Assembly (NCBI GenBank): GCA_963710165.1
Contig: CAVPYZ010000004.1
Coordinates: 310,001 to 374,000 of the forward strand
DNA: 64,000 nt
Direction of reading: 5' to 3'
DNA from: JACKIP01 sp963710165
GTDB taxonomy: Bacteria > Pseudomonadota > Alphaproteobacteria > Micavibrionales > Micavibrionaceae
The notes beneath the pieces are model-generated. The model searched no databases. It was given only the letters and a program-made list of their open reading frames with translations, and had not been told where the DNA came from. Positions within the stretch are counted from its first letter, which is position 1. Each line of letters starts with the position of its first letter. Both the position numbers and the translations under genes were made by a program. Below are positions 1 to 8,832 of this stretch, piece after piece.

Positions 1-1
1 C

Positions 2-988
2 ACCGAATTCAAAATCGGGGCAAAACTGGTTGAGATTGATATGACCGCCTGCGCCCAGAAAGGTGCGTTGGGTTTTTTCGGATATCAGAGGGAAGGTGTA
101 AAGGGGGAGATGTTTGCTGTTTATGACTGGTCTATCTTTGATAATATTCGCAAAACGACTGTTTATAAAACACGCACAATGGGATATACGAAACGTCGTG
201 ACATTCATCCCGAGGGTCTGTCCTTAATGATTTATGACAGTTTTGAGATGGCGGCCTATAATCTGGCAAGTGATCGTTCCTTTTATGATCTGATGGTTCG
301 AGGGGTCAAACCCGCACATTCTTTCGATACAAATTATAAAGATACTATGGCGCGTGCGCGTTTATATAACCCGAATGAGACTGTAAAAATTCCTTATCAG
401 GGGCTTTCTTCCAAACTCAACTTAAAAGCCGCCAAAGATAATACGGTCATGGTGCAAAGCGGCGCGGGGCATGGCTCTGGCTTTTTTATTACTCGGCAGG
501 GTCATATTTTAACAAATGCACATGTCGTAGGGAATGCCCAGCGCGTTCGTATTGTTACATCCGGCAAAGAGAGAACACTAAGTGCGGAAGTGTTGAGAAG
601 TGATAAGGTGCGTGATGTTGCTTTACTGCGTCTTGAAGAACTGCCGAATGATTTTAATATAAAGCCGTTCTCTGTACGTAAGGCTTGGCCGAATATAGGT
701 GAAGATATCTACGTAATTGGCGCGCCGTTGAGTAAGCGGCTACAAGACACTGTCACAAAAGGAATCATAAGTGCGCATCGTAAAGATTTTAAAATGTTTG
801 GACAGACACTTGATTATTTACAGGCTGATGTTGCAATACAAGGCGGAAATTCCGGCGGCCCGATGATAGATTCGCGCGGTAACCTTATTGGAATGTCGGT
901 TGCAGGGGTTGGGTTAAGCAATGAATCGCTTAATTATTTTATTCCAATTAATAGCGTTTTCACGTCATTAAATGTCGAAAAAATCTAA
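2..988 (+). CDS. Trypsin-like (S1C/DegP-type) serine protease, 5' partial
   Basis: The frame is open to the left edge, so the true start lies outside the window; an internal ATG sits at 41. Counting from that ATG, the C-terminal half is a chymotrypsin-fold protease. The triad is visible: His161 in TNAHVV, Asp192 in RDVALLRL and Ser271 in GGNSGGPMID. This is the pattern of the HtrA/DegP-like S1C group. No PDZ domain follows the protease domain, which ends the protein. The N-terminal 130 residues are not recognised and may be a substrate or lipid-binding region. Such proteins usually act in the periplasm on damaged proteins, but no signal peptide can be seen because the N-terminus is missing. 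Confidence 0.8.
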   Translation, partial: TEFKIGAKLVEIDMTACAQKGALGFFGYQREGVKGEMFAVYDWSIFDNIRKTTVYKTRTMGYTKRRDIHPEGLSLMIYDSFEMAAYNLASDRSFYDLMVRGVKPAHSFDTNYKDTMARARLYNPNETVKIPYQGLSSKLNLKAAKDNTVMVQSGAGHGSGFFITRQGHILTNAHVVGNAQRVRIVTSGKERTLSAEVLRSDKVRDVALLRLEELPNDFNIKPFSVRKAWPNIGEDIYVIGAPLSKRLQDTVTKGIISAHRKDFKMFGQTLDYLQADVAIQGGNSGGPMIDSRGNLIGMSVAGVGLSNESLNYFIPINSVFTSLNVEKI

Positions 989-1085
989 GCGCATAGCGAA
1001 AATATAAATAATAGTTAGTTTTTCAATAATTTAAGCTTGTAATTAATTTTTTTTGTTGTTATATGTTTCATGAGTTTTCTGTGAA

Positions 1086-1224
1086 GAGGAGAACTCATTC
1101 GATTTAAACGGACAACGGGTAAATCGGGTGTGATGAAACCAAGGTTTCATAAGTACACAAAGCAAGGAAAATCTTGCACAAAAAGCGCTCTGCTTTCATC
1201 CCCCACAGAAACAGGGCGTTTTTT
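1086..1224 (+). ncRNA. Candidate structured RNA ending in a Rho-independent terminator
   Basis: This gene-free stretch folds into a series of clean hairpins. Arms CGATTTA (1100-1106) and TAAATCG (1120-1126) pair. ATGAAAC (1133-1139) pairs with GTTTCAT (1144-1150). GCAAG (1162-1166) pairs with CTTGC (1173-1177). CGCTCTG (1186-1192) pairs with CAGGGCG (1212-1218) and is followed by six T. Four tandem stems with a terminator look like a small RNA or a leader/attenuator. I do not recognise an Rfam family. It could also be only the 3' trailer and terminator of the upstream protease transcript. The hslV promoter lies downstream of the terminator, so this is not an hslV leader. Confidence 0.4.
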
Positions 1225-1282
1225 ACGGTCAAAATTCCGAAAAATTTTCTAAGCTTAATAAAATCCCAACTTTCAAAGTTTA

Positions 1283-1312
1283 CTTGACGTTTTATGTTAT
1301 TCGTCGCATATC
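1283..1312 (+). promoter_or_regulatory. Promoter of hslV, nearly leaderless
   Basis: TTGACG (1284-1289), a 17-base spacer and CATATC (1307-1312) form a good sigma-70-like promoter. It also begins with CTTGA as sigma-32 sites do, which would suit a heat-shock gene. Only six bases separate the -10 from the ATG at 1319, so transcription should start at or next to the start codon. No Shine-Dalgarno sequence is present. Confidence 0.55.
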
Positions 1313-1318
1313 ATCCCT

Positions 1319-1885
1319 ATGACTTCAAAAGAATTTAATCCTTATGATGCCCATCAATGGCACGCAACCACAATCCTTTCCGTTCGTAAAGGTAATGACG
1401 TCGTGATCGCAGGTGATGGTCAGGTTTCAATGGGGCCGACTGTTTTAAAATCAAATGCACGCAAGGTACGCCGTCTTGGAAAAGATCAGAAAATTGTCGC
1501 CGGATTTGCGGGTGCAACGGCAGATGCCTTTACACTATTCGAGCGTTTGGAAGCCAAGTTGGAGGCGCATCCGGGGCAATTAACCCGTGCATGTGTTGAA
1601 CTTGCCAAAGACTGGCGGACCGACAAATACCTACGCCGTCTGGAAGCTCTGATGGCGGTTTGTGATAAAGACACGTCCTTGATCTTAACAGGAACCGGCG
1701 ATGTTGTTGAGCCGCAAGACGGTATTATCGGTATTGGCTCGGGCGGAAATTACGCGCTTTCTGCCGCGCGCGCCCTCATCGATCAAAAAGGTATGAGCGC
1801 CGAAGACATCGCCCGCAAAGCCATGAAAGTTGCTGCGGACATTTGTGTTTATACAAATGAAAATGTTGTTCTAGAGAAATTATAA
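1319..1885 (+). CDS. hslV: ATP-dependent protease proteolytic subunit HslV
   Basis: HslV is the N-terminal threonine peptidase of the cytoplasmic HslUV (ClpQY) protease, which degrades misfolded and regulatory proteins after unfolding by HslU. The length (188 aa) and the sequence TTILSVRKGNDVVIAGDGQ are typical. The catalytic Thr should be Thr17, exposed by removal of a 16-residue propeptide; alphaproteobacterial HslV commonly has such an extension. The GIIGIGSGGNYALSAARAL region and the C-terminal YTNENVVLEKL are also family hallmarks. Its partner hslU starts at 4220, separated by two methyltransferase genes, so the usual hslVU operon is interrupted and hslU has its own promoter. Confidence 0.97.
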   Translation: MTSKEFNPYDAHQWHATTILSVRKGNDVVIAGDGQVSMGPTVLKSNARKVRRLGKDQKIVAGFAGATADAFTLFERLEAKLEAHPGQLTRACVELAKDWRTDKYLRRLEALMAVCDKDTSLILTGTGDVVEPQDGIIGIGSGGNYALSAARALIDQKGMSAEDIARKAMKVAADICVYTNENVVLEKL

Positions 1886-1952
1886 GATAAATATGACGGA
1901 TAATGAGTTGATCCGCTTCGGTAGACAAATAATTTAGAAAGACGTAATTGGA

Positions 1953-2540
1953 GTGAATTTTGCTGACTGGACATTATTTGAGTGGGTAGAGAATATTATA
2001 TTTTATGCGGCGCTTTACGTTCTTTTATGGAACGCTTATTTTTTGACTATTAATAAAGGTATTCCCAACATCCGAACCGCGCCCGCCATTCGAAAAAAAA
2101 TGGTCGAATTGATCGCCGCCGATATGTCGCGAAAAAACAAGCAAGAATATACGATTATCGATCTTGGTGCGGGAAATGGCGATTTAACCAGATTTATTGC
2201 TAGGTCATTACCTCAGGCGCGCGTTATTGGCGTTGAAATAGACAAGCTGGCATATTGGAAAGCCTGTGTCCTAAAAAAAATGTCGCGTTGTAAAAATCTG
2301 GAATACTGGAACAAAAATTTTCATGACGCGGATTTAGCGCAGGCCGATGCGACAACAATGTTTTTACTGGGAACATTAATGACATCCATCCGTGCAACAC
2401 TGGAAAATAAACTTAAGACAGATACTCTTGTACTATCAAATAAGTTTCCCGTCGGTGGTGATTGGAAAGCTGATAAGGTTCTGGATATTGAAACACTTTA
2501 TCCGCACCAAAAAACATTGTATGTTTACAGCACAAAATAG
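1953..2540 (+). CDS. Membrane-anchored class I SAM-dependent methyltransferase
   Basis: A GTG start at 1953 gives 195 aa; no better upstream start exists because a stop lies just before it. Residues 10-35 are hydrophobic and probably form one membrane anchor. The SAM-binding motif I is DLGAGNGDL (about residues 71-79), followed by the acidic GVEID of motif II. The architecture (one anchor, then a compact Rossmann methyltransferase) resembles the FAM173 group, whose animal members methylate lysines of mitochondrial ADP/ATP carrier or ATP synthase c-subunit. That resemblance is an inference from layout, and the substrate here is unknown. It lies between hslV and a second methyltransferase. Confidence 0.6.
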   Translation: MNFADWTLFEWVENIIFYAALYVLLWNAYFLTINKGIPNIRTAPAIRKKMVELIAADMSRKNKQEYTIIDLGAGNGDLTRFIARSLPQARVIGVEIDKLAYWKACVLKKMSRCKNLEYWNKNFHDADLAQADATTMFLLGTLMTSIRATLENKLKTDTLVLSNKFPVGGDWKADKVLDIETLYPHQKTLYVYSTK

Positions 2541-2642
2541 AGGGTAGGCAATTTATAATGGATCTTAATTATTTACAAAAAACAGGTATTCAAGCGGTAT
2601 TTTTAAGAGAAAATAAGAGATACCATAAAGCGCGCATCTTTT

Positions 2643-3827
2643 TTGAATCGTCCTGTTCTTGATTTTCTTAAAATCGGCAAAATTTATGACATAGCCAAGC
2701 AATGTTTTTTGAATGAGTTTGTCTGGGCTGTAACAGAGCAGGAAGAGACACGTGTAAATGATTTGATTGAAAAAATTAAATCGGGTCATATTAATGATGA
2801 TAAAGATTTGGCTTACTTTATTCCTGTCATTGCATGTTATCGCCCTTTATTTAAAACAGATATTGCTGATTTGGCATTGTCTAAAAAAGAACAGATTAAT
2901 AGGCCTGCTTACACTGATTTAATGGAATATTCGATTGAGCAGCCGAGAGAAGAATTAAAGATCAAAGATCAATTGCCGTCATTTGGTCAAATTAAAGATA
3001 CAACCTCCAAAAAAGTAAAACAGCAATATGAGGATAATCCCTATCCGCGCTGGATATACAAAGGACACAAGCTGATCGTAAAGCCATCGGACGAAGCTTT
3101 GGAGATTCTGGTCGCAGGATGTGGCACGGGACAAGTGGCAATTTGCGCAGCCGTGGAACAGCCTAATTGTACGATTACGGCAATAGATCTTAGTTTGGCA
3201 AGTCTTGCCCATGCGCAACGTGTAGCGAATGATTTAGGTCTTACAAATATTAAATATCTGAACGGTGATATTCTTGACGTTGAAGAGTTGGGTAAGACGT
3301 TTGACTACATTCATTGTACCGGTGTTTTGCATCATATGAAAGATCCTGCGAAAGGCTGGGCGAAGTTAACGTCTGTTTTAAATACAGGCGGCTTGATGTC
3401 CATAGGTCTATATAGTAAGAAAGCGCGCCAAGCTGTTACTATGGTACGGAATTATATCGCAGAAAATAATATTGAATATTCCCCTGAAAATTTAAGAGAT
3501 GTACGTGAGCATATCAAGAGTTTAGATGTTGATCATCAGATGCTGAAAGTTGGCCTGATGGGTGATTTTTACACTATGTCCGAATGTCGTGACTTATTGT
3601 TCCATGTTCAAGAGCATCAATTCACAATTCCTCAAATAAAAGATTTACTAGAAGATTTAAATCTTGAATTTTTAGGGTTTCAGAAAACGGATAGGCGTGT
3701 AGAAAAATTCTTTAAACAACATCCTGGTCCTGCGCAGCATCTTGATTTTGAGTTATGGGATGAGTTTGAAGATAAAAATCCCCTCACGTTTCTTGGGATG
3801 TATATGATTAATTGCCGCAAAAAATAG
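2643..3827 (+). CDS. Class I SAM-dependent methyltransferase with NPYPRW motif
   Basis: From a TTG codon at 2643 the frame encodes 394 aa. The methyltransferase domain starts after DNPYPRW (about 131-137), with motif I ILVAGCGTGQ (155-164), acidic AIDLS, and CTGVLHHM as post-motif III. The NPYPRW element just before motif I is typical of TPR-linked methyltransferases of unknown substrate. The start is uncertain. An ATG at 2559 opens another frame that reads for about 34 codons, and both frames meet near a run of six T at 2639-2644. A one-base slip there would add a longer N-terminus starting at 2559. The upstream 100 residues are helical and charged. Confidence 0.65.
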   Translation: MNRPVLDFLKIGKIYDIAKQCFLNEFVWAVTEQEETRVNDLIEKIKSGHINDDKDLAYFIPVIACYRPLFKTDIADLALSKKEQINRPAYTDLMEYSIEQPREELKIKDQLPSFGQIKDTTSKKVKQQYEDNPYPRWIYKGHKLIVKPSDEALEILVAGCGTGQVAICAAVEQPNCTITAIDLSLASLAHAQRVANDLGLTNIKYLNGDILDVEELGKTFDYIHCTGVLHHMKDPAKGWAKLTSVLNTGGLMSIGLYSKKARQAVTMVRNYIAENNIEYSPENLRDVREHIKSLDVDHQMLKVGLMGDFYTMSECRDLLFHVQEHQFTIPQIKDLLEDLNLEFLGFQKTDRRVEKFFKQHPGPAQHLDFELWDEFEDKNPLTFLGMYMINCRKK

Positions 3828-3847
3828 ATATTTACGGAAGATAAAAA

Positions 3848-4127
3848 TTAACTGATACCACCCGGCTTTATCTCAACACATGGTTTTTCAGAATTTTTAG
3901 GAACGATAAAAATTTCTCCGGAAGGTCCTTGATACATAGATGAAAAACCAAACTCTTTCATGAGCTGTTCTTTCAGAATAGGAGCTTTGTTACCTCGTAA
4001 GGGCGGATAATTCGGAGGCCCAAGATGCCCCTTGACCCTCTGTGGGTTCCATAACTACATATTCATTACCGCACGCGCGATCCATCAATTCCAAATCTGC
4101 ATATGGTAGTTCGTTGATATCATCCAT
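3848..4127 (-). pseudogene. Small hypothetical protein gene broken by a one-base frameshift
   Basis: Starting at the ATG ending at 4127, the minus strand reads MDDINELPYADLELMDRAC and onward until about position 4031. A run of four G (plus-strand CCCC 4028-4031) then shifts the frame. The second frame continues as GHLGPPNYPPLRGNKAP and ends at 3848. Removing one G gives a single protein of about 92 aa, acidic at the N-terminus and Pro/Lys-rich later. I recognise no family. The coherent reading in both halves supports a real small gene with either a recent mutation or a consensus error. Confidence 0.45.
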
Positions 4128-4182
4128 AATTGATTATTATAGAAACTTTGGTAAAAAGCAAATTTTATAAAGAAATCAGGAA

Positions 4183-4211
4183 TTGACCTCCCTCTCTATA
4201 AATTCTATATC
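4183..4211 (+). promoter_or_regulatory. Promoter of hslU, nearly leaderless
   Basis: TTGACC (4183-4188), exactly 17 bases, then TATATC (4206-4211); the ATG is at 4220, eight bases after the -10. It is nearly a copy of the hslV promoter in spacing and hexamers. Again there is no Shine-Dalgarno sequence, so the mRNA is probably leaderless or has only one to three leader bases. Confidence 0.6.
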
Positions 4212-4219
4212 TTCACACT

Positions 4220-5611
4220 ATGACTGATACTTCGACAGATACGACTGAGAATTCTGAACCATTAAGCTTCAAAACAGCAAAACATGACGGATTTAAACTG
4301 GATATTCCAAATTTCACACCAAAAGAAATTGTGTCCGAACTTGATCGTCATATCATCGGGCAGTCTTCTGCTAAAAAGGCCGTCTCTATTGCCTTGCGTA
4401 ATCGCTGGCGTCGTCAGCAGCTTGATAAAGATCTGCAGGATGAAATCTATCCGAAGAATATCTTGATGATTGGGCCGACAGGGTGCGGTAAAACAGAGGT
4501 TGCACGACGTTTGGCAAAACTGGCACAGGCGCCGTTTATCAAGGTTGAGGCAACTAAGTTTACAGAGGTAGGCTATGTCGGAAAGGATGTTGAATCCATT
4601 ATTCGTGATCTGGTCGAGGTGGCTATTCACATGACGCAGGAGAAAATGCGCAAAAGCGTTAAAACCCAAGCAGAAATTTATGCTGAAGAGCGTGTGCTGG
4701 ATGCACTTGTCGGTGCGTCTGCGTCACAAGGAACGCGTGATAATTTCCGTAAGAAACTGCGCGAAGGTGAAATGAATGATCGTGAAATTGAAATCGAGGT
4801 GAGTGACACCGCCAATCCTATGCCTTCTTTTGATATTCCCGGCATGCCTGGCGCATCTATGAGCATGATCAATATGAATGATATTCTTGGTAAAGCCATG
4901 GGGCCGCGCACCAAGAAAAAGAAAATGAGCGTTGAAGACAGCTATGATATTCTGGTCGCGGAAGAAGCGGATAAACTGCTTGATGAAGATAAGATCATTG
5001 CCGCTGCCATTGAATCTGTTGAACAAAACGGTATCGTCTTTCTGGATGAAATTGACAAAGTTGCAGCGCGCGCAGAAGCAAGAGGCGGTGACGTCTCACG
5101 CGAAGGTGTGCAACGTGACCTTCTTCCTCTTATTGAAGGAACGACTGTTGCAACAAAGCACGGCACGGTTAAAACCGATCACGTTTTATTTATTGCAAGC
5201 GGTGCGTTTCATTACGCCAAGCCATCAGATTTGCTTGCGGAGTTGCAAGGGCGTTTACCTATCCGTGTTGAACTGCGCCCTCTGACGCAGGATGATTTCA
5301 AACGTATTTTGCTGGAAACAGATGCGTGTCTGATTAAGCAGTATGAAGCGTTGATAGGAACAGAACAGCTGAAGCTGAGCTTTACGGACGGCGCTGTCGA
5401 AGAAATTGCCCGTTTGGCATTTGAAGTCAATGACAAAGTTGAAAACATTGGCGCTCGTCGCTTACATACTGTCATGGAAAAGCTGCTGGAAGATGTCAGT
5501 TTTGAAGCATCAGATAAAGCAGGCGAGGAAATTCGTATCACCAAGGAATTCGTATCCGATCAATTAAGCGAGTTGGCTCATAACACAGATTTAAGCAAAT
5601 TCATTCTGTAG
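4220..5611 (+). CDS. hslU: ATP-dependent protease ATPase subunit HslU
   Basis: HslU is the AAA+ hexameric unfoldase that feeds substrates to HslV. All family marks are present in 463 aa: Walker A GPTGCGKT (85-92), pore motif GYVG (118-121), Walker B VFLDEIDK (273-280), and the C-terminal tail DLSKFIL, which inserts into HslV to open the gate. The I-domain (about 130-245) carries a Met/Gly/Pro-rich loop of the type common in alphaproteobacteria. An acidic N-terminal extension of about 25 residues precedes the conserved start. It has its own promoter. Its 3' end overlaps the convergent msrB by 11 bases. Confidence 0.97.
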   Translation: MTDTSTDTTENSEPLSFKTAKHDGFKLDIPNFTPKEIVSELDRHIIGQSSAKKAVSIALRNRWRRQQLDKDLQDEIYPKNILMIGPTGCGKTEVARRLAKLAQAPFIKVEATKFTEVGYVGKDVESIIRDLVEVAIHMTQEKMRKSVKTQAEIYAEERVLDALVGASASQGTRDNFRKKLREGEMNDREIEIEVSDTANPMPSFDIPGMPGASMSMINMNDILGKAMGPRTKKKKMSVEDSYDILVAEEADKLLDEDKIIAAAIESVEQNGIVFLDEIDKVAARAEARGGDVSREGVQRDLLPLIEGTTVATKHGTVKTDHVLFIASGAFHYAKPSDLLAELQGRLPIRVELRPLTQDDFKRILLETDACLIKQYEALIGTEQLKLSFTDGAVEEIARLAFEVNDKVENIGARRLHTVMEKLLEDVSFEASDKAGEEIRITKEFVSDQLSELAHNTDLSKFIL

Positions 5612-6107
5612 GTTGAAACGTCATCGCGACACCATTCATACAGTAACGTAAACCTGTCGGTTGTGGTCCGTCCTCAAAAACGTGACCAAGATGACCACCG
5701 CAATTGGCACAATGTATTTCATTACGCGTATAAAATAATTTATTATCGGTCGATGTTCCGACTGCATTGTCACTAATGGGGTTATAGAAGCTAGGCCACC
5801 CCGTGCCGCTATCATATTTAGCATCGGATGAAAATAATTCGTGATCGCATCCCTTACAATGAAAAACGCCTTCTTCCTTTATATCATCCAATGGTGATGA
5901 TCCGGCGCGCTCGGTTCCATGCTCCCGCAAAACGTAATATGCCTTATCATCTAGTTTTTCTTTCCATTCTTCTGCGCTTAACTGATAAGGGAAATGACCT
6001 TTTTCAGATGTCTCGCCAGAGCCAAACCAACCCATTGCAAATCCTTTATGTGATACAGCAAGCACGCTGCCTGCCAATAATGATGTTATAAATAATCTTC
6101 TGTTCAT
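5601..6107 (-). CDS. msrB: Peptide-methionine (R)-S-oxide reductase MsrB, exported
   Basis: MsrB repairs the R-epimer of methionine sulfoxide in proteins. The 168 aa protein has an N-terminal signal (MNRRLFITSLLAGSVLAVS), implying a periplasmic form. The structural zinc site is Cys84/Cys87 in CKGC and Cys133/Cys136 in CANC. The catalytic cysteine is Cys156 in RYCMNGVAM, a slight variant of the common RYCINSASL. GTGWPSF and GGHLGHVF are further hallmarks. It converges on hslU and overlaps its last codons. Confidence 0.93.
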   Translation of the reverse strand: MNRRLFITSLLAGSVLAVSHKGFAMGWFGSGETSEKGHFPYQLSAEEWKEKLDDKAYYVLREHGTERAGSSPLDDIKEEGVFHCKGCDHELFSSDAKYDSGTGWPSFYNPISDNAVGTSTDNKLFYTRNEIHCANCGGHLGHVFEDGPQPTGLRYCMNGVAMTFQPTE

Positions 6108-6202
6108 ATAAGCTTATTCGTATAAAAAGCGAAAAAAGTTTCATATTTTCTATATTTTTATTATTTTAATATCATTCTAAAAGATAAGCACTTATTTTAT
6201 CC

Positions 6203-6919
6203 GTGATTAATATTAATAATATTTCAATCCTCATTATGTTGTCTGTTGGTGTGTACTATCTATCAACGTCACTCTTGATTGATGAAGACGACTGTTCCTT
6301 TGTCACAAAAAATCCACCAGTCATCCGGTTTGTAGATAATGAAAACGAGCTGTCTTACGATCTTAAAACCAGTAAAAGAAGCCTTTTAAGTATTAAAAAT
6401 AAACATGTTGGCCAGTTTTCCGAATTTACGGTGAAGGGAAGCACAATTGGACTAACGCTTGGGAAATATAATTATAGTATATCAACACAAATGGGGTACA
6501 AAAAAGTAAGGGCTTGGGGCAAAGCCTATTGCCCTTATTTGCGAGAAGCAAAGATAGATCTGAACTATGATTCCAAAGTTTATGTTGCAAAAGAATATGC
6601 CTCTAACAGGTGTGCTTTCGACGTTATTCTAAATCATGAACTGGATCATCATCAGGTCAATGTGATGAATAAAAGAAAATATTTTGACTGGCTAAAAACT
6701 GATTTACCTTCTGTGATATTGGAATTATCGAAAGATTACGAACCGGTTGCAAAAGATATGCTGCAACCAATGACAACGCAAATACAAACGGATATAGAAA
6801 GCGCGCTTAACGTATATGTTGATGTTATGAATAGCCGCACGGAAAGCGAGAACAAAAAACTGGATACACGCGCCGAATATCAGCGTTTAAATCGAGAGAT
6901 TAGACAATGCTATAAATAA
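6203..6919 (+). CDS. Predicted membrane-anchored zinc metalloprotease-like protein (DUF922-like)
   Basis: A GTG start gives 238 aa with a hydrophobic N-terminal segment (about 7-25), either a signal anchor or a signal peptide. The mature part contains HELDH (145-149), an HExxH zinc-protease motif, placed mid-protein after a beta-rich stretch and followed by long helices. This fits the predicted secreted zinc proteases of the DUF922 type, but assignment rests on the motif and layout only. Function is unknown. It is flanked by msrB and a convergent HerA-like ATPase gene only three bases away. Confidence 0.45.
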   Translation: MININNISILIMLSVGVYYLSTSLLIDEDDCSFVTKNPPVIRFVDNENELSYDLKTSKRSLLSIKNKHVGQFSEFTVKGSTIGLTLGKYNYSISTQMGYKKVRAWGKAYCPYLREAKIDLNYDSKVYVAKEYASNRCAFDVILNHELDHHQVNVMNKRKYFDWLKTDLPSVILELSKDYEPVAKDMLQPMTTQIQTDIESALNVYVDVMNSRTESENKKLDTRAEYQRLNREIRQCYK

Positions 6920-6922
6920 TAT

Positions 6923-8395
6923 TTAGCGTTTCAGCCCGCCCAGCAACCCGCGCATTAAGGATTTCATCACTTGGCGTCCTAAGGAAGAGCTTGCAGCGCG
7001 GACGGCGGATTTTATGGCAGCTTCCGCGACAGACTGCCGGTTTGAAGAGCGTTTTTTGGGTGTTACGGCTTCCTGTTTTTGGACATTAGCGGCCTTAATC
7101 TCGGCGCGCGCTTTTAAGATTTCATACGCAGACTCGCGGTCAACATCATCGTCATATTTATCACCCAGCCCGTCTGCTTGTCGCGCCATTTTTTTGGCGT
7201 TTGCGGTGGCCTCCCCCAAGCGGGAGGAGGGCGGACGGATTAAAACACGCTGAACAATAGAAGGTGTACCTTTAGATTCCAATGTAGATACCAAGGCCTC
7301 TCCGACGCCAAGCTCAGTAATAACATCTGCCACTTTAAAATCAGGGTTCTCACGATATGTTTCGGATGCTTCCTTAATAAATTTTTTCTGCTTCGGCGTA
7401 AAAGCACGCAGGGCATGCTGCACACGGTTACCAAGTTGCCCCAAAACAGTTTCCGGAATGTCTTGAGGGTTTTGCGTGACGAAGTAAATGCCGACACCTT
7501 TTGAGCGTATTAAACGCACCACCTGTTCAATCTTATCTGTTAAGTGTCGCGGCGCGTCTTTAAACAGTAAATGCGCCTCATCAAAAAAGAAAACCAGCTT
7601 CGGTTTGTTTGAATCCCCTGCCTCGGGCAGTTCTTCAAATAATTCAGATAATAGCCATAAAAGGAAAACACCATAGAGGCGGGGTGAATTCATGAGTTGC
7701 ACAGCATTTAAAACATTAATGTAGCCGTGCCCGTCCATGTCGGTGCGTATAAAATCTTCAAGCTCTAAAGCCGGTTCGCCTAAAAACTGATCTGCACCCT
7801 GATCTTCAAGCCGCAGAAGTGCACGCTGGATAGCGCCGATAGAAGGTTTGGAAACATTACCATACTCTGCCGAAATCTCCGATGCGCGTTCATACATCGA
7901 GATCAAAAGTTGACGCAGGTCTTTCAGGTCAAGAAGAAGCAATCCCTCTTCATCGGCGATACGAAACGCAATATTCAGCACGCCTTCCTGCGTATCATTC
8001 AGCTCCAACATATGTGATAGTAAGATCGGCCCGATTTCGGAAATCGTCGTACGAACGGGCGTGCCTTCCTCGCCGAACACATCCCAAAAAACGGTTGGAA
8101 ACGCACGGGCTTTATAATCATCACCAAGACCGATAATATTGGCACGTTTTACCAGAAAATCCTGCATTTCCGATGGTTGGCACATACCCGACAAATCGCC
8201 CTTCACATCCGCCATAAAAACAGGGACGCCCGCGGCGGAAAAACCTTCGGCAAGGACTTGTAAGGTGACAGTTTTACCTGTACCTGTCGCGCCGGCAATC
8301 AAACCATGACGGTTCGCCCATTTTAATGCAAAGTTTTTTTTACTGTCAGGATCGTCGGTATAGGAGCCGATATAAATGTGTTCTGCTTCAGTCAT
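6923..8395 (-). CDS. HerA-like ATPase, DUF853 (YjgR) family
   Basis: This 490 aa protein is a RecA-fold ATPase of the HerA/FtsK superfamily. Walker A is GATGTGKT (35-42), Walker B is LVFFFDEAHLLF, and the sensor region reads GVGIYFVTQNPQDIP. The C-terminus is basic and Ala-rich, as in E. coli YjgR. The E. coli protein has no settled role; relatives pump or resect DNA. It is likely cytoplasmic. Length is close to that of family members. Confidence 0.88.
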   Translation of the reverse strand: MTEAEHIYIGSYTDDPDSKKNFALKWANRHGLIAGATGTGKTVTLQVLAEGFSAAGVPVFMADVKGDLSGMCQPSEMQDFLVKRANIIGLGDDYKARAFPTVFWDVFGEEGTPVRTTISEIGPILLSHMLELNDTQEGVLNIAFRIADEEGLLLLDLKDLRQLLISMYERASEISAEYGNVSKPSIGAIQRALLRLEDQGADQFLGEPALELEDFIRTDMDGHGYINVLNAVQLMNSPRLYGVFLLWLLSELFEELPEAGDSNKPKLVFFFDEAHLLFKDAPRHLTDKIEQVVRLIRSKGVGIYFVTQNPQDIPETVLGQLGNRVQHALRAFTPKQKKFIKEASETYRENPDFKVADVITELGVGEALVSTLESKGTPSIVQRVLIRPPSSRLGEATANAKKMARQADGLGDKYDDDVDRESAYEILKARAEIKAANVQKQEAVTPKKRSSNRQSVAEAAIKSAVRAASSSLGRQVMKSLMRGLLGGLKR

Positions 8396-8444
8396 GAAGC
8401 AGAGTATGAAGATTTATATAGTATTATTCAATAAGATATTGCTG

Positions 8445-8768
8445 TTAAATATCAGGCTCGGTTGTATAAACAGTACCATCTTCGACGGTAATCGTATTTA
8501 GATTGGCACATGGATCATTGCCATCTTGAGAATAAATGGAATTGCCTTTTGCTAATAAATGAATACCACATTCAAATGATTCATTGTCTAAAGTGAGCTT
8601 CATCAATCCAACGGAAGCAGAAAAAACTGCTAGCGCGAGAACCGCAGCACCTCCGATATAAAGGGCTTCTTTGTCAGAAGCTTCTTTCGTAAATGCCTTA
8701 GAAGCATCAAATTCCGGTGAGTTTTCTTGATCTTTTTGTTCACCAAGTGGATATAAAGAAGGTGACAT
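8445..8768 (-). CDS. Hypothetical single-pass membrane protein
   Basis: A 107 aa protein with a polar N-terminus (about 40 residues), one transmembrane helix (about 41-59, IGGAAVLALAVFSASVGL) and an extracytoplasmic tail with two cysteines (about 73 and 92) that may form a disulfide. No family is recognised. It lies 50 bases downstream of the HerA-like gene start and upstream of asd, all on the minus strand. Confidence 0.55.
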   Translation of the reverse strand: MSPSLYPLGEQKDQENSPEFDASKAFTKEASDKEALYIGGAAVLALAVFSASVGLMKLTLDNESFECGIHLLAKGNSIYSQDGNDPCANLNTITVEDGTVYTTEPDI

Positions 8769-8832
8769 ATTAATTCTTTCAATTTATTACGTATTTAAAG
8801 TATGGTAAACATTATCATATAATTATGCAAAT

